Assembly (NCBI RefSeq): GCF_907165205.1
Contig: NC_058191.1
Span: forward strand, 16,804,501 to 16,868,500
Source: Coccinella septempunctata
Lineage: Eukaryota; Arthropoda; Insecta; Coleoptera; Coccinellidae
Length of the DNA: 64,000 bases
Direction: 5' to 3'
The notes beneath the pieces are model-generated. The model was given only the letters and a program-made list of their open reading frames with translations. It ran no database searches and had not been told where the DNA came from. The translations under genes and the position numbers were made by a program. This document shows, in pieces, positions 38,435 to 50,639 of the stretch (positions within the stretch are counted from its first letter, which is position 1; every line of letters begins with the position of its first letter).

Positions 38435-39250
38435 GGGAATAAATCTACAAAAAGAAGAAGACAAAAAAAAAGAAAAAAAAAAATTCGAACAGACTTGTTA
38501 CTTCTTAGTGCTAGTTGCGACTGTGTGCCCTCCTATGTCTAAAGAGACCCAACCGTGACCTGCAGATCCTTCCACACTCAGGGCATGGATAGTCTCCAAC
38601 CAGATCTGGCCGCCGCTGTATCCTTCTCGATTCTCCATTATAACTGTGGACCAAAGACCTCCACTGTGACCTGTCTAACGCTAGTTGTTCTCAGTTATGA
38701 TTAGCATTAACTGATTTTAGGGATTGATGTAGTGTATCCTTAAACCGCTTATACTGGCCTCCTGGTTTCCGAGCTCCCTCAGTGAGTTCGCCGTATAGAG
38801 CTATTTTGGGGAGTCTTGTGTCTTGCATCCTCAGAATGTGGCCGCTCCATCTGAGTCGGGCCCTCGTTACTTGAGTCTCAATTGTAGTACAACTCGCGCG
38901 CTGCAAGACTTCTGCATTCGAAACTTTGTGGAACCATCTGATGTGCATTATCTGTCTTAGATGACGTTGCTGCGTCTGTTCAAGCTGTTTAATATGTCGC
39001 CTGTAGGGAGTCCAGCTTTCGCTTCCGTAAAGAAGCGTTGGGAGGACCACAGCTCTGTAAACAGCTGTCTTGGTCTTCAGATTGAGGTCCTGATTTTGGA
39101 ACACTCTGTCCTTCAGCTTCCAGAATGCCCGTGATGCCGAATTGATACGGTTGTGTATTTCCGTGTCAAGGTTAGCCCTAGTATTTATGAAGCTTCCCAA
39201 GTATTTGAACTGCTCGACCTGTTCTAGAGTTTCATTGTCCAGGCTGATAA
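38435..39250 (-). pseudogene. RTE/BovB-like non-LTR ORF2 C-terminus with C2H2 finger
   Basis: Minus frame from 39287 reads FKYLGSFINTRANLDTEI, VVLPTLLYGSESWTPYRR, ARLRWSGHILRM and YGELTEGARKPGGQYKRF, the conserved C-terminal region of RTE-like elements. It meets TGA at 38691-38693, but the same frame continues (EQLALDRSQWRSLVHSYN) to a C-x2-C-x12-H-x3-H finger (CPECGRICRSRLGLFRHRRAH) and stops near 38494. So one nonsense codon splits the fragment. The 3' end is the T/A-rich stretch at 38450-38485. It is unrelated to the Jockey copies. Confidence 0.82.
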
Positions 39251-39318
39251 CCCGCAACTTTGGTTTGTTCACAGACTGCCACCGCAAATAATCCTACACC
39301 GATAAACCCAGGAGGGTT
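39251..39318 (+). repeat. partial copy of the 35328-35395 flank
   Basis: Start of the segmental duplication 39248-41022, equivalent to 35321-37095. Confidence 0.85.
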
Positions 39319-40388
39319 AGAAGAATTTTTTTTTTTTTTGTGGCAGGGAGAAAATCTGCAAATCAGACGAACCACCCTCTCCTGAGGGGGAACAAGTGTG
39401 GGGTTTCTCACTCTCCTGAACTTGTGACGCACTAAAAACCCTTAACTGCTTCTTGAATTTTGTTCCCGGGCATTTGCCTATAAACCGTTCATCTCTTAGT
39501 CGGTTTTCTTGTCGCACACTATCGTGCTGGGATTTATGTGTATATCCTCTATTGGATTAACACTTTATTGAATTTTTCAATAAGTTTCTGTTGTTATTTT
39601 AATCTCTTATTAATTGATCTCTTGGTCTCCTCGTATTTTCCTCTTGTCATCCTCTGGGTCGTAGTCCCCTAGTCTCCTGAGTTCTTGATTCGGATGGTGT
39701 TTCGCTGTTTCGAATAATTTCTCTGCTTTTCTGTTCATCAATTCCGTTATGGTTTCCCATTTCAGGTCCCTATATATCTGTCCATTCCTGACAAACCAAG
39801 GTGCATCTATTGCACATCGTAGCAGCTTGTTTTCAGTATCCTGAATTCTTTTGATGTGTCTCTTTGCCGCGAAGCCCCAGGCAGCTGATCCATAAGTCAG
39901 TTGAGGCCTAGCAACAGCTTTGATTATCTTCAATTTTGTCTCTTTCGACATGTGGCTCTTCTTCCTATTAAAGGGTATAGTCTATACATCGCTGCTTTCG
40001 TTTTTTCGATTGCTTGTTTGATATGACTTTTCCAAGTAAGTCCTTTGTCGAGCGTTAGTCCTAAATATTTGGCTTCATTTTTCCAGTCGATTTCTTCGCC
40101 GTCAACTTCTAGATTCGTTGTGGGTCGCAGTCTCCTCTTCTGTAATAATATTGCTTGGCTCTTTTGTCCATTGAGCTTGATTTCCCACTTTATGCACCAG
40201 TCATTTGTTTCGTCAATCGTTTCTTGTAGAACTCGTTCTATTATTTCTGGGTTTCGGTGTCGAGTCGCTATGCCTGTGTCGTCAGCATATAACGTTAGCA
40301 TGGTTCTTGGATTCTTCGGAATATCGTGAATGTATATGTTGTACAGAAGTGGCCCAAGCACTGACCCTCGGGGTACTCCAGCCTCTAA
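39319..40388 (-). pseudogene. Jockey ORF2 3' half and 3' UTR (duplication copy 2)
   Basis: Near-identical to 35396-36461, with a constant offset of ~3,927 bp. Frames 39610-39951 and 39930-40388. Confidence 0.9.
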
Positions 40389-41092
40389 AGCCGGGTCCAG
40401 ACTATGTAACAAAACATTTTGTCAACAAAGTTATACAACAAATTTGTTATACAACTTTGTTAAATAACTTGTTATAAAATAGCAGAGACATCCAGACTTT
40501 GTAACAGAATAAAACTAAGCAAAAGTGCTCATCTGGAAGCAGTGGCATCTGTAGCATTGAAAATGTCCTCAAACGTAGAGGATGTCATTTTGGCAGCAGC
40601 AGCTTGCGTGATTTTATGTAGACGAGTGAAATCTCATCGTTGAGAGCTAGAGGAACATTGTAGTTTAACAACTCTATTGAAGTATCTAGCAATGGATGAC
40701 AAAGACCCATTGACAGGGGACATTAAATGTGATGGTAGTTTTAAATATTTCCTAAGTATGACAAGTTCTGATTTCGAATACGAATAAATCAAATCGGCCA
40801 TAAAATAAGCAAAAAAAGCACGACATTTCGAGATGCAATACCAGTAAAAGAAAGATTGGCGCTGCAGTAAATGTTTAATAACACAAGTGTGGACAAGTTG
40901 CGGCGTGTTTTATAACAAAGTTATATTACTTTTTTGATCTTTACCGACACCCAACGGATAACATAAAATTTGTTATATAGCAAGAAAAATGTTGTATAAC
41001 ATTGTGTTATATAACTTTTTCACTTGAATTTCTCTAAAAAGTTATATAACTTTGCTATATATCCTGTTTTGTTACATAGTCTGGACCCGGCT
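40389..41092. mobile_element. PIF/Harbinger-like non-autonomous element, 704 bp, complete
   Basis: Terminal inverted repeats of at least 27 bp (GCCGGGTCCAGACTATGTAA...), with possible 3-bp target sites TAA (40386-40388) and TGA (41093-41095). The interior has a decayed plus-strand frame with FKYFLSMTSSDFEY and TTFRDAIPVKERLAL, resembling the N-terminal part of Harbinger transposases. The 3-bp target and that relic are the basis for the superfamily call. The element splits a Jockey ORF2. Confidence 0.82.
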
Positions 41093-41690
41093 TGAATCTC
41101 TTGTTGTGGAGCATTCTCCTTCCACTTTCACGTAAAATCTTCTATTTTGGGGATAATTCCGGATCAACTTGCATATTTTGATCGAATATCCAGCACTTCT
41201 CATCTTAAATATTAATCCTTCATGCCATACTCTGTCGAGAGCTCTGGCGACGTCAAGTAAAACAAGACCTGTGGCTTGTTTATTTTGGAATCCCTCTGTA
41301 ATGTACTCTGTGAGCCTTAATAATTGTTGCTCTGTTGAATGCTCTCTTCTGAATCCGAACAGTTCTGGCGGTATCAGTTTCAGATTTTCGGTTTCCTCAT
41401 TTAGCCTCGTGGCGATAATCCTTTCTACTACTTTTCCTAACGCCGACAGTAGACTTATCGGTCTGTAGATTTGTGGGAACTTCTTCTCATTAAATGGTTT
41501 ATTGAATACTTTGACTTCCGCTGTTTTCCATTTTTCTGGGTAGTGTGCTGTCCTCATGATTCCATTCGTGATATTTGTTAGAGCGGCTATACATTTTCTA
41601 GGTAATTCCTTTAACATAACATTCATTGTTTTATCGCTTCCGGGAGCTTTCCTCTTCTTCAAACTTCTAATTATCTCCCTGTTAACCCTG
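41093..41690 (-). pseudogene. Jockey ORF2 RT region, continuation after the Harbinger insertion
   Basis: Minus frame 41072-41662: KRKAPGSDKTMNVMLKEL, NIYRPISLL-like motif, FGFRREHSTEQQLLRL, LVLLDVARALDRVW (Phe to Leu). Cut at 41690. Confidence 0.88.
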
Positions 41691-41724
41691 TTAAATATTC
41701 ATTCATATCATACTTTGCCGAATG

Positions 41725-42060
41725 TTCGTCCATTTCGGATATCTCTTCTTAGTATAGTTTTGATAAGTTGTCGTACTCATTTTAATCTCTCCTCAATTGA
41801 TCTCTCGGTCTCCTTTTGTAAAGGAAGAACATGAAAACCCTAGCAGGACAATGTGCAAGAAGAAATCAACCGATTAAGGGATAAATGGTTTATAGGCAAA
41901 TGCCCGGAACCAACAAAAAGCAGGTTAGGTTTAGTGGGTCGCGAACTCAGGAGAGTGAGTAACCCCACAGTGTTCCCTAGAAATGGGTTCCTCTGGGCGA
42001 GAGATAGAGCCCCGTGTTTTCACGGTCGCAGATTCCCCCTGCTATAAAAAAAAAAAAAAA
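41725..42060 (+). mobile_element. short Jockey 3' end with 5' inversion (twin priming)
   Basis: 41725-41825 is the reverse complement of the ORF2 end/3' UTR (equivalent to about 11870-11975). 41826-42046 continues the 3' UTR in direct orientation from almost the same base, ending in a poly(A) run (42046-42064). The inverted 5' part and direct 3' part meet at gaa. Confidence 0.85.
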
Positions 42061-42064
42061 AAAA

Positions 42065-43247
42065 TTGCCGAATTGACCACTGAAATCTCAATTCCTATCT
42101 CAACTATCGAAAAAATATCATTTCAATTCCTAAGGAACTATTGGATCCATTCGACCCAAATCCCGAAACTGTACACAGTTTTCGAATTGAGATGCACATG
42201 TTGAATTTCAGTTCGATAGTTCTGATAGGAATTGAGATTTCAGTGGTCAATTCGGCAAAGTGTGATATCAATTCCTCGAAAACTGTTGGTTCAATTCGAA
42301 CCAAATCTTGAAATTTCACACAGTTTTCGAATTGAGATGCACATGTTGAATTTCAGTTCGATAGTTCAGATAGGAATTGAGATTTCAGTGGTCAATTCGG
42401 CAAAGTGTGATATCCATGGCTCGAAATCTGTTGGATCAATTCGAACCAAATCTTGAAACTGCACGTAGTTTTCGGATCAAGATGCACATGTTGAATTTCA
42501 GTTCGATAGATCAGATAGGAATCGAGATTTCAGTGGTCTTTTCGGCAAAGTATGAAATCAATTCCTCCAAAACTGTTGGTTCAATTCGAACCAAATCTCG
42601 AAATTTCACACAGTTTTCGAATTGAGATGCACATGTTGAATTTCAGTTCGATAGTTCTGATAGGAATTGAGATTTCAGTGGTCAATTCGGCAAAGTGTGA
42701 TATCAATTCCTCGAAAACTGTTGGTTCAATTCGAACCAAATCTTGAAATTTCACACAGTTTTCGAATTGAGATGCACATGTTGATTTTCAGTTCGACAGT
42801 TCAGATAGGAATTGAGATTTCAGTGGTCAATTCGGCTAAGTGTGATATCAATTCCTCGAAATCTGTTGGATCAATTCGAACCAAATTTTGAAACTGCACG
42901 TAGTTTTCGGATTAAGATGCACATGTTGAATTTCAGTTCGATAGTTCAGATAGGAATCGAGATTTCAGTGGTTTTTTCGGCAAAGTGTGAAATCAATTCC
43001 TCAAAAACTGTTGGTTCAATTCGGACAAAATCTTGAAATTTCACACAGTTTTCGAATTGAGATGCACATGTTGAATTTCAGTTCAATAGTTCAGATAGTA
43101 ATTGAGATTTCAGTGGTCAATTCGGCAAAGTGTGATATCAATTCCTCGAAAACTGTTGGATCAATTCCAAACAAATCTTGAAACAGCACATAGTTTTCGA
43201 ATTGAGATGCACATGTTGAATTTCAGTTCGATAGTTCTGATAGGAAG
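42065..43247 (+). repeat. 145-bp satellite array
   Basis: About eight direct monomers following the Jockey poly(A). Confidence 0.95.
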
Positions 43248-43578
43248 TAATTCTAATCCATTTTCACCTTCTACTTCGGTAGGGGCGGCAAAGATGTGGG
43301 CGGCGACGGTTCTGACGGTGTTGGCGGTACGGCGGGCCTCAGTCGGAGGTCCGGCAGTATGGCCTCTGTCCTGCTCCCTGGAGTTGCGGTCGGTCCCTGG
43401 TCCCCTATCTCCAACGCAACACACCCTGGAAAGGACCCCCACACGGCCGCACCTGGAACAGAACTTCGTCCTTTCCCCTCGGCAGTCCTCCCTCTGGTGG
43501 CCTTCATTGCCACACCGCCAGCAACTGTGAGGGCCTAACCCCAGGTAGAACTGAAGTCCACAGGTCCCCACGGTCCTT
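43248..43578 (-). pseudogene. accessory zinc-knuckle gene fragment (M3, copy I), internally deleted
   Basis: CWRCGNEGHQREDC and FCSRCGRVGVLSRVCC are present. ~27 bp are missing after the second cluster and the M3 tail is absent because satellite abuts at 43247. Confidence 0.8.
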
Positions 43579-43626
43579 TCGAACTGAAATTCAACATGTG
43601 CATCTCAATTCGAAAACTGTGTACAT

Positions 43627-43772
43627 ACACCAGTGGCGGGCGTGGTTGCCTGTCGCACTTGAGACTCGGAGGCTGAAAATGACATTGTTTGACCTTAACA
43701 CTTTGGATTTCTTCAAATAGTGGGACCAATATTAGCCAAGTTGACGGAAATTTTACGGGCGAATGGTTGGTA
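43627..43772 (-). pseudogene. histone H1 start stub (43627-43685) and short upstream piece
   Basis: ATG 43683-43685. The upstream module is truncated at ggttggta (43772), where satellite with the gcatgc turn follows. Confidence 0.8.
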
Positions 43773-43860
43773 TATTGAGATGCATGCGAAAACTATGTGC
43801 AGTTTCAAGATTTGGTTCGAATTGATCCAATAGTTCCTTAGGAATTGAAATGATATTTTG
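43773..43860 (-). repeat. 145-bp satellite scrap
   Basis: Less than one reversed monomer between composite units. Confidence 0.8.
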
Positions 43861-44318
43861 ACGAATCGACTACTACTCCGGTTAGCGCATCCACCATTTC
43901 GGTTGGTGCAATAAAAGATATTTTTCGGAACGGTATCATTTTAATAATCGGTAATTTTTTTTTCGCTAATTCTAATCCATTTTCACCTTCTACTTCGGTA
44001 GGGGCGGCAACGATGTGGGCGGCGACGGTTCTGACGGTGTTGGCGGTACGGCAGGCCTCAGTCGGAGGTCCGGCAGTATGGCTTCTGTCCTGCTCCCTGG
44101 AGTTGCGGTCGGTCCTGAGGCAGTTCTGGCGGTCATTGGTCCCCTATCTCTAACGCAACACACCCTGGAAAGGACCCCCACACGGCCGCACCTGGAACAG
44201 AACTTCGTCCTTTCCCCTCGGCAGTCCTCCCTGTGGTGGCCTTCATTGCCACACCGCCAGCAACTGACGGGGCCTAACCCCAGGTAGAACTGAAGTCCAC
44301 AGGTCCCCACGGTCCTTT
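43861..44318 (-). pseudogene. accessory zinc-knuckle gene fragment (M3, copy J)
   Basis: The minus frame 43990-44310 has both Cys clusters intact. Confidence 0.83.
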
Positions 44319-44365
44319 CGAACTGAAATTCAACATGTGCATCTCAATTCGAAAACTGTGTACAT

Positions 44366-44812
44366 ACACCAGTGGCGGGCGTGGTTGCCTGTCGCATTTG
44401 AGACTCGGAGGCTGAAAATGACATTGTTTGACCTTAACACTTTGGATTTCTTCAAATAGTGGGACCGACATTAGCCAAGTTGACAGAAATTTTACGGGCG
44501 AATGGTTGGTAAATTATTGCTAAGGATTTGAAATTGAAAGTTTCCTGCGCAATCTCGAGTATTTTAAAGTTTTTTATTTGTACTAATTATTGGGTTCATC
44601 ATTGCATCGTATTTCGGACGAATGCGATATGGAAAATAGGCCGATATGTCATTTTTGACGGACCGAAACGATTCTTCCCAGACTTGCCGAAGTCGCTCTT
44701 GTCAAGGTTCATGGATATTCTTGTCATAAGTTATTATTCCGAAAGTTGAGTCTCCTTGATCGAACAATTCATGATAAATAGAACTTAATCTTTTATTCAT
44801 TGACCATCAAAA
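44366..44812 (-). pseudogene. histone H1 start stub (44366-44424) with full upstream module
   Basis: ATG 44422-44424. Module M1 extends to about 44812 without interruption. Confidence 0.8.
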
Positions 44813-45240
44813 TTCGATCCAAATCTCGAAACTCTACACAATTTTTGAACTGAGATATACGTATTGAGTTTCATTCAGTTCGATAATTCAGATAGGAATT
44901 AAGATTTCTGTGGTCAATTCGGCAAAGTGTGATATGAATTTCTCAAAAACCGTTTGATCATTTCGACCCAAATCTTGAAACTTCACATAGTTTTCGAATT
45001 GAGATGCACATGTTGAATTTCATATCGATAGTTCTGATAGGAATTGAGATTTCCTAGGTCAATTCGGCAAAGGGTGATATCAATTTCCCATAAACTGTTG
45101 GATCAATTCGAGCCAAATTTTGAAACTATACATAGTTTTCGAATTGAGTTGCATATTGAGATGCATGCGAAAACTATGTGCAGTTTCAAGATTTGGTTCG
45201 AATTGATCCAATAGTTCCTAAGGAATTGAAATGATATTTT
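44813..45240. repeat. 145-bp satellite, direct then inverted
   Basis: Composite-unit satellite in the orientation opposite to 14029-14454. Confidence 0.85.
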
Positions 45241-45699
45241 GACGAATCGACTACTACTCCGCTTAGCGCATCCACCATTTCGGTTGGTGCAATAAAAGAT
45301 ATTTTTCGGAACGGTATCATTTTAATAATCGGTAATTTTTTTTTCGGTAATTCTAATCCATTTTCACCTTCTACTTCGGTAGGGGCGGCAACGATGTGGG
45401 CGGCGACGGTTCTGACGGTGTTGGCGGTACGGCGGGCCTCAGGCGGAGGTCCGGCAGTATGGCCTCTGTCCTGCTCCCTGGAGTTGCGGTCGGTCCTGAG
45501 GCAGTTCTGGCGGTCCCTGGTCCTCTATCTCTAACGCAACACACCCTGGAAAGGACCCCCACACGGCCGCACCTGGAACAGAACTTCGTCCTTTCCCCTC
45601 GGCAGTCCTCCCTGTGGTGGCCTTCATTGCCACACCGCCAGCAACTGTGGGGGCCTAACCCTAGGTAGAACTGAAGTCCACAGGTCCCCACGGTCCTTT
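45241..45699 (-). pseudogene. accessory zinc-knuckle gene fragment (M3, copy K)
   Basis: The minus frame 45371-45691 has both Cys clusters intact (CWRCGNEGHHREDC and FCSRCGRVGVLSRVCC). Confidence 0.83.
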
Positions 45700-45746
45700 C
45701 GAACTGAAATTCAACATGTGCATCTCAATTCGAAAACTGTCTACAT

Positions 45747-45814
45747 ACACCAGTGGCGGGCGTGGTTGCCTGTCGCACTTGAGACTCGGAGGCTGAAAAT
45801 GACATTGTTTGACC
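45747..45814 (-). pseudogene. histone H1 start stub (M2)
   Basis: ATG 45803-45805 with nine leader bases ggtcaaaca, directly abutting the poly(A) of the Jockey element at 45815. Confidence 0.85.
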
Positions 45815-46069
45815 TTTTTTTTTTTTGGTGTAGCAGGGGGAAAATCTGCAAACAGACACACCCTCTGCTGAGGGGGCACAGTATGGGGATTCTCACTCTC
45901 TGAGCTCGAGACCCACTAAAAACCCTTAACTGCTTCTTCATAGGTTCCGGGCATTTTGCCTATTAACCAGTTGACTCTTATGGTTTCTGGACTCTCACAA
46001 GATCATAGTCGTGTTGGTAGTTGTATGCTGCCTAAAGCTTTTATAGGTTAAGCTCTTCTTTGGTTACAT

Positions 46070-48721
46070 TTAAATCCTTAACTGATCTCTAGGTCTTCGG
46101 TGGTAGGTTCTTGACCTTCTAGCTTCTTCCGTTGGATCGTAGTCGACTAATCTTCGTAGTTCCTCATTTGGATGTTGTTTGGCTTTGTCGAATATCCTTT
46201 CCGCCTTTCTCTTCATAAATTCTGTAACTGGTTCCCATTCCAAGTCCTTGTAGATTTGTTTGTTCCTAACAAACCAGGGTACGTCCATCGCCATTCTAAG
46301 GAGTTTATTCTCAGTGGCCTGTATTCTCTTGATGTGGGTCTTGGCTGCGAAGCCCCATGCCGCCGATCCATATGTGAGTTGTGGTTGCACATTAGTTTTA
46401 ATCATCGTCAACTTGATGTTCTTGATGACTTCTTCTGCCTATGAGTGGATAAAGTTTACTCATTGCGGCTTTTGTTTTATCGACTGCACATTTGATGTGG
46501 TTTTTCCATGTAAGTCCTCTGTCAAGCGTCACTCCTAGGTATGTTGCTTCATTTTTCCATTCAACCTCTTCTCCATCAACTTCAAGGTTTCTTCCATCCT
46601 CAATCTTCTCTTTTGTAGTAATATTGCTTGAGTCTTTCTTCCATTGATTTGTATTTTCCATTTGATGCACCATTTGAGTAATTCATCTATGGCTTCCTGC
46701 AGTCTCCGGTGTATGATCTCTGGGCGTCGATGTCTGAACGCTATTCCTGTGTCATCTGCGTACAAGGTGAGCATATTTCTAGCATTCTTCGGGATATCAT
46801 AGACGTATATTACGTAAAGCAGAGGTCCAAGTACCGATCCTTGAGGCACTCCCGCTTCCAATTGTCTGGTTTGAGAGGTTGCTCCATCTATTTTCACATA
46901 AAAGTTTCTATTCCTCAGATAGTTCCTTATAATCTTGCATAGCTTGGTCGAATATCCTGCTTTTTTCATCTTGTAGATTAGGCCTTCGTGCCATACTCTA
47001 TCAAAAGCTCTCTCGATATCCATCAGAACCAATCCTGTGGCCTGTTTGGTCTGCATTCCTTCGGTGACGTATTCTATGAGCCGTAGTAATTGGAGTTCAG
47101 TCGAATGTTCTCGTCGAAATCCAAATTGTTCGGGTGGAATTATCTTCAACATTTCTGTTTCCTCATTCAGCCTTTCAGCGAAAACCCTCTCGACGATTTT
47201 TCCTAGTGCTGATAGTAGGCTGATTGGTCTATAATTTTGAGGAAATTTCTGTTCCTTTCCAGGCTTGTTGAAAACTATCATTTCTGCAGTTTTCCATCTC
47301 TTTGAGTAGTATTCGGTCCTCATCACTCCGTTTGTTATATTCGTCAAAGCTGCTATTTCTTTTCTAGGCAATTTCTTCAACATATAATTCGTTATCCTAT
47401 CTTCTCCCGGAGCTTTCTTGTTTTTCAATTTCATTATGATCTCTTTGATTTCTGTTGGTGAAGCCGGTTTTGGAATGATTTCGGTTTCCGGTGGTTCCAT
47501 CATCAGTTCTTCGTTTGCCTCCACTTCTTCTTCTAGATCTTCATTGTCATAATCATTTCTGTAATTTATTCTGGCTTCTCTCTCAATTGAGTCGGCCAGT
47601 GCTTCGGCTTTCTCAAGTCTCGTATATACAATTCCGTTTGCTCCATGCAGTGGAGGTATAACCGTCTGTTCTCGTCGTAAGCGTTTTTGCATTTTCCAAG
47701 CCGAGTGATCTATTGTATTCAGTTCCCTTAATCTCTGGTGCCATCTGTTATTACGCAGTTCTGTTAAAGCATTTTTCAATATCTGGCTAAGCTTATTCAG
47801 TTTCTTCTGTTCTTTTTTATAAGTTCCTTTATATCCCTTGGCGTATCTCCGTGTGAATGTTTCGGAATTGGTTTCCTTATTCTCTTGGTGCTTTCTTCAT
47901 AGGCTTCTTTTATTTGATTTTCCAATTTTTCAACTGCTTCATCTAATTCATCCCGGGTGTTTATTTGGGGAATTTCCGTGATTTTCTCCTGAAGTAAATT
48001 CTTATATTTCTCCCAGTCTGTGCGATCCTTGGTTTGTGTCTCTTCTTCGTTTCTTGGGCCATGTCCCACTATGAATTCTATGGGATTGTGGTCTGAAGTT
48101 CCGTCTTCTATTGTATCAATGCTGATTTCTTCAGTGATGTCTTTCATCACGACAATGTCCAGTACATAGGGTAGTCCATTTACTCTTGGTATGTAGGTCG
48201 GTATATCAGGTCCTATTACAACTGCATTAAGTTTTTCAGCATAAATCTTCAGTCTTCTCCCGTTGGTATTTTCCACTCTACTATTCCTGCGATTTGCAGT
48301 TAAGATCACCAATTATGATTTTAGGGTGTCTTCCTTCTAGTAGCATTTTTAGATCCTCTTCCAGCATGTCCTTATCCGGTGATTTATAAGTTGAAATAAT
48401 CTTCACCTGTCCTCGATTAGTATTCACAATAATCGATATTGCTTCTACTTCTTGTCCATTGAATATTTGGTCGAAATGGTGATCCATATTCCTTCTACCC
48501 AGTATAGCAACGCCACCTGTGCTGTTAGGTCTATCATTTCTGTAGATATCGTAATTGGGAAATGCTATTCGAACGTTGGGGTTAAGGCTCGTTTCTTGGA
48601 GAGCTATGACATCCGGTCTCTTCTCTTCAATCAGTTCTACGAATTCTGATCTGCGGGCTCTCAATCCTTCGACGTTCCAAGAGACGATTATGAGATTGTT
48701 CTTTATCGTCGTGTCAGCCAT
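46070..48721 (-). pseudogene. Jockey ORF2 (endonuclease-RT), several frameshifts
   Basis: ATG 48719-48721. The endonuclease shows SWNVEGLR, ALQET, IGDLNCKS and an intact SDHNP; frames shift near 48290 and 47790. The RT has NYRPISLL, FGFRREHSTELQLLRL, LVLMDIERAFDRVW, GVPQGSVLGPLLY and YADD, with frames shifting again near 46560 and 46410. The C-terminus is QPQLTYGSAAWGFAAK. At least four shifts make it dead. Confidence 0.9.
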
Positions 48722-50223
48722 TAAATATTCTTAATAATTTGCTGCATCTTCTTCTCAATCTCTTTCTCCAGATTCTGCATCATCGTGCTGAGGAGGTTTT
48801 TCGTGAACTTATCCAGTTCCTCAGTGATTCCAGAAATTCCTTTTCTGGTTTCGGCTTTTTTGACGGTTTTTGCCTTTTCCGCCTTTTTCTCTGGTTTCTT
48901 CGTCTCTTTGACTGCTTTGGTTGCAGTTTCCTGGGGTTTCTTCACTTCCGAAGAGTTTTGGGATGGCCTCGGTGTATTTTGTGTTGGCCTCGAGCTGGTC
49001 TAGTTCGATCTTGGCGGTCTCTTGGTCTTTTTAGTGACCAATTTCCATTCGCTACATCCCTTGTAGCTGGCTGGATGTCCTTGCTCTCCACAGAGAACAC
49101 AAGAGGCATTTCGCTCCTCGTTCTCCCTGGTAAGCGTACACTCCTTGGAGCTGTGATTACCAGAGCATTTCACGCACCTCCATGGAAAAGTGCACTTACT
49201 TTGGGCATGTCCATATCGCTGACAGCGGTAACATTGTCCAGGCCCAGTCGTCCTTCTCTTAGGTTCAACAACACAGTTCATGTTGTAGAGCCTTCTCACC
49301 TCGAAGATACCCTTATTCTGGGTTTTAACCAGCAATAAGGGCATCGGCTTTTTTGTTTTATTTGAGGTCATCCTTATGACCTCAGCATCGACGATCCCTT
49401 GATCCTTGAGGTAGTCAAGGATCGTCGGGATATCTGCATCCAGCGGTAGGTATCTCACTACCGCGTAGATTTTCTTTTCTTCCTCCCGTTGAAGAGTGTA
49501 AAACTCCCTATTTATTTTATGAAGGAAGTCCGTCATCCTTCTATGATCATCGGCGGTTTGTGGGACGATTCTTATACCGTCCTTTACTGTCGTCTCTCTT
49601 TGGTATTTAATACCGTTTCGCATTTACGCGTTGGAAATTGACGTCCATTCGGACGTACCTCTCAGGGTGACAGGGGGGATTTTTTCTTTCCTCTCCTCCA
49701 CTGGAGTGTTTTTCTGTTGAGCTGAGGCTGTACCCATCGTCGTGATGGGTGGAATTTTACCTTTTTTAGGTATCTCCGTTGCTTTTTTTGCGGTCTCTTC
49801 GTCTGAAGATGCACTTTCTTTACGCGCGCGTTTTGTGGGTGGCGCGTTCTGGGTTTTTGCAACTTGAGTTGCAAAATTTTTCTTCATTTCCGGTTCTGGA
49901 GCTACTTCCTGTTTGGAGGAATTTTTGGGGACTGCTACCGGCTTTGCAATTTCTGCAAATGTGGGAGATTTCTGTGCCGAAATAAGTTTTGCAATTTGGG
50001 CAAAACTAGGGGATTGAGGCGCTTTATTCTTATTAATTTCCTCTCTCAAGAGGCGTATCTCCCCGACCAACTGAGCTACGGTTTCAGTTAAATTATTTAT
50101 TTGAGCTTTCAATTGCTCATTCTCTTCTTTGAGCCTTACAAGCTCCTCTGCTTCTCTATCGCTGAATTCTTCGGTGTCCGTAGCTTCCATGTAGGAGCTC
50201 TCATTGTCTGAGACCTCCGACAT
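48721..50223 (-). pseudogene. Jockey ORF1, two in-frame stop codons, no frameshift
   Basis: ATG 50221-50223 (the frame is open upstream without ATG). One frame of ~500 codons runs to 48721, broken only by TAA just before 49623 and TAG at 49000-49002. In order: acidic coiled-coil N-terminus, Pro/Lys linker, an RNA-binding region (EEKKIYAVVRYLPLDADI, VIRMTSNKTKKPMPLLLV), three knuckles (CYRCQRYGHAQSKC, CVKCSGNHSSKEC, CVLCGEQGHPASYKGC), and a Lys/Glu-rich tail. Its stop TAA overlaps the ORF2 ATG by one base. Confidence 0.88.
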
Positions 50224-50507
50224 GGCTTTTTGTCCGTATTGAACTATATAAGGTATTTCTGTGTAATAATGAATATTGGAAATACTCACTAATATGTTAC
50301 TTCTAAGCTATGTGGCTAAGTTATATATTTTCTATGAGAAAAATAAATTGACTCACCAGTGATATCCGTGGAACCAGCGATCTTGAGGGTGATCTGGACT
50401 CGACACTGAACACACTGAATTTGAACGAATTTCCGCTCTATAACACACACACTTATAGAACTTACAAAAACTTCGGAAGTTTCGTAGACGGAATCAAAAA
50501 TTCCGTA

Positions 50508-50639
50508 GCTTCGCTAGTGTACACTTTCACTTCGACTTTCTCTTTTACAACACGAGAGATGACGTATCGCACTGCTTCGCTTGTGTACACTTTCACTTCG
50601 ACTTTCTCTTTTACAACACGAGAGATGACGTATCGCACT
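50508..50639. repeat. tandem duplication, 2 x 66 bp, in the Jockey 5' UTR
   Basis: Same pair as at 475-606. Confidence 0.9.

Larger units (their letters stand above)
39248..41022. repeat. segmental duplication, copy 2 (matches 35321-37095)
   Basis: This copy keeps the right end of the Harbinger-like element and the Jockey sequence beyond it, so it is closer to the ancestral arrangement. Copy 1 lost that end. Confidence 0.9.
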
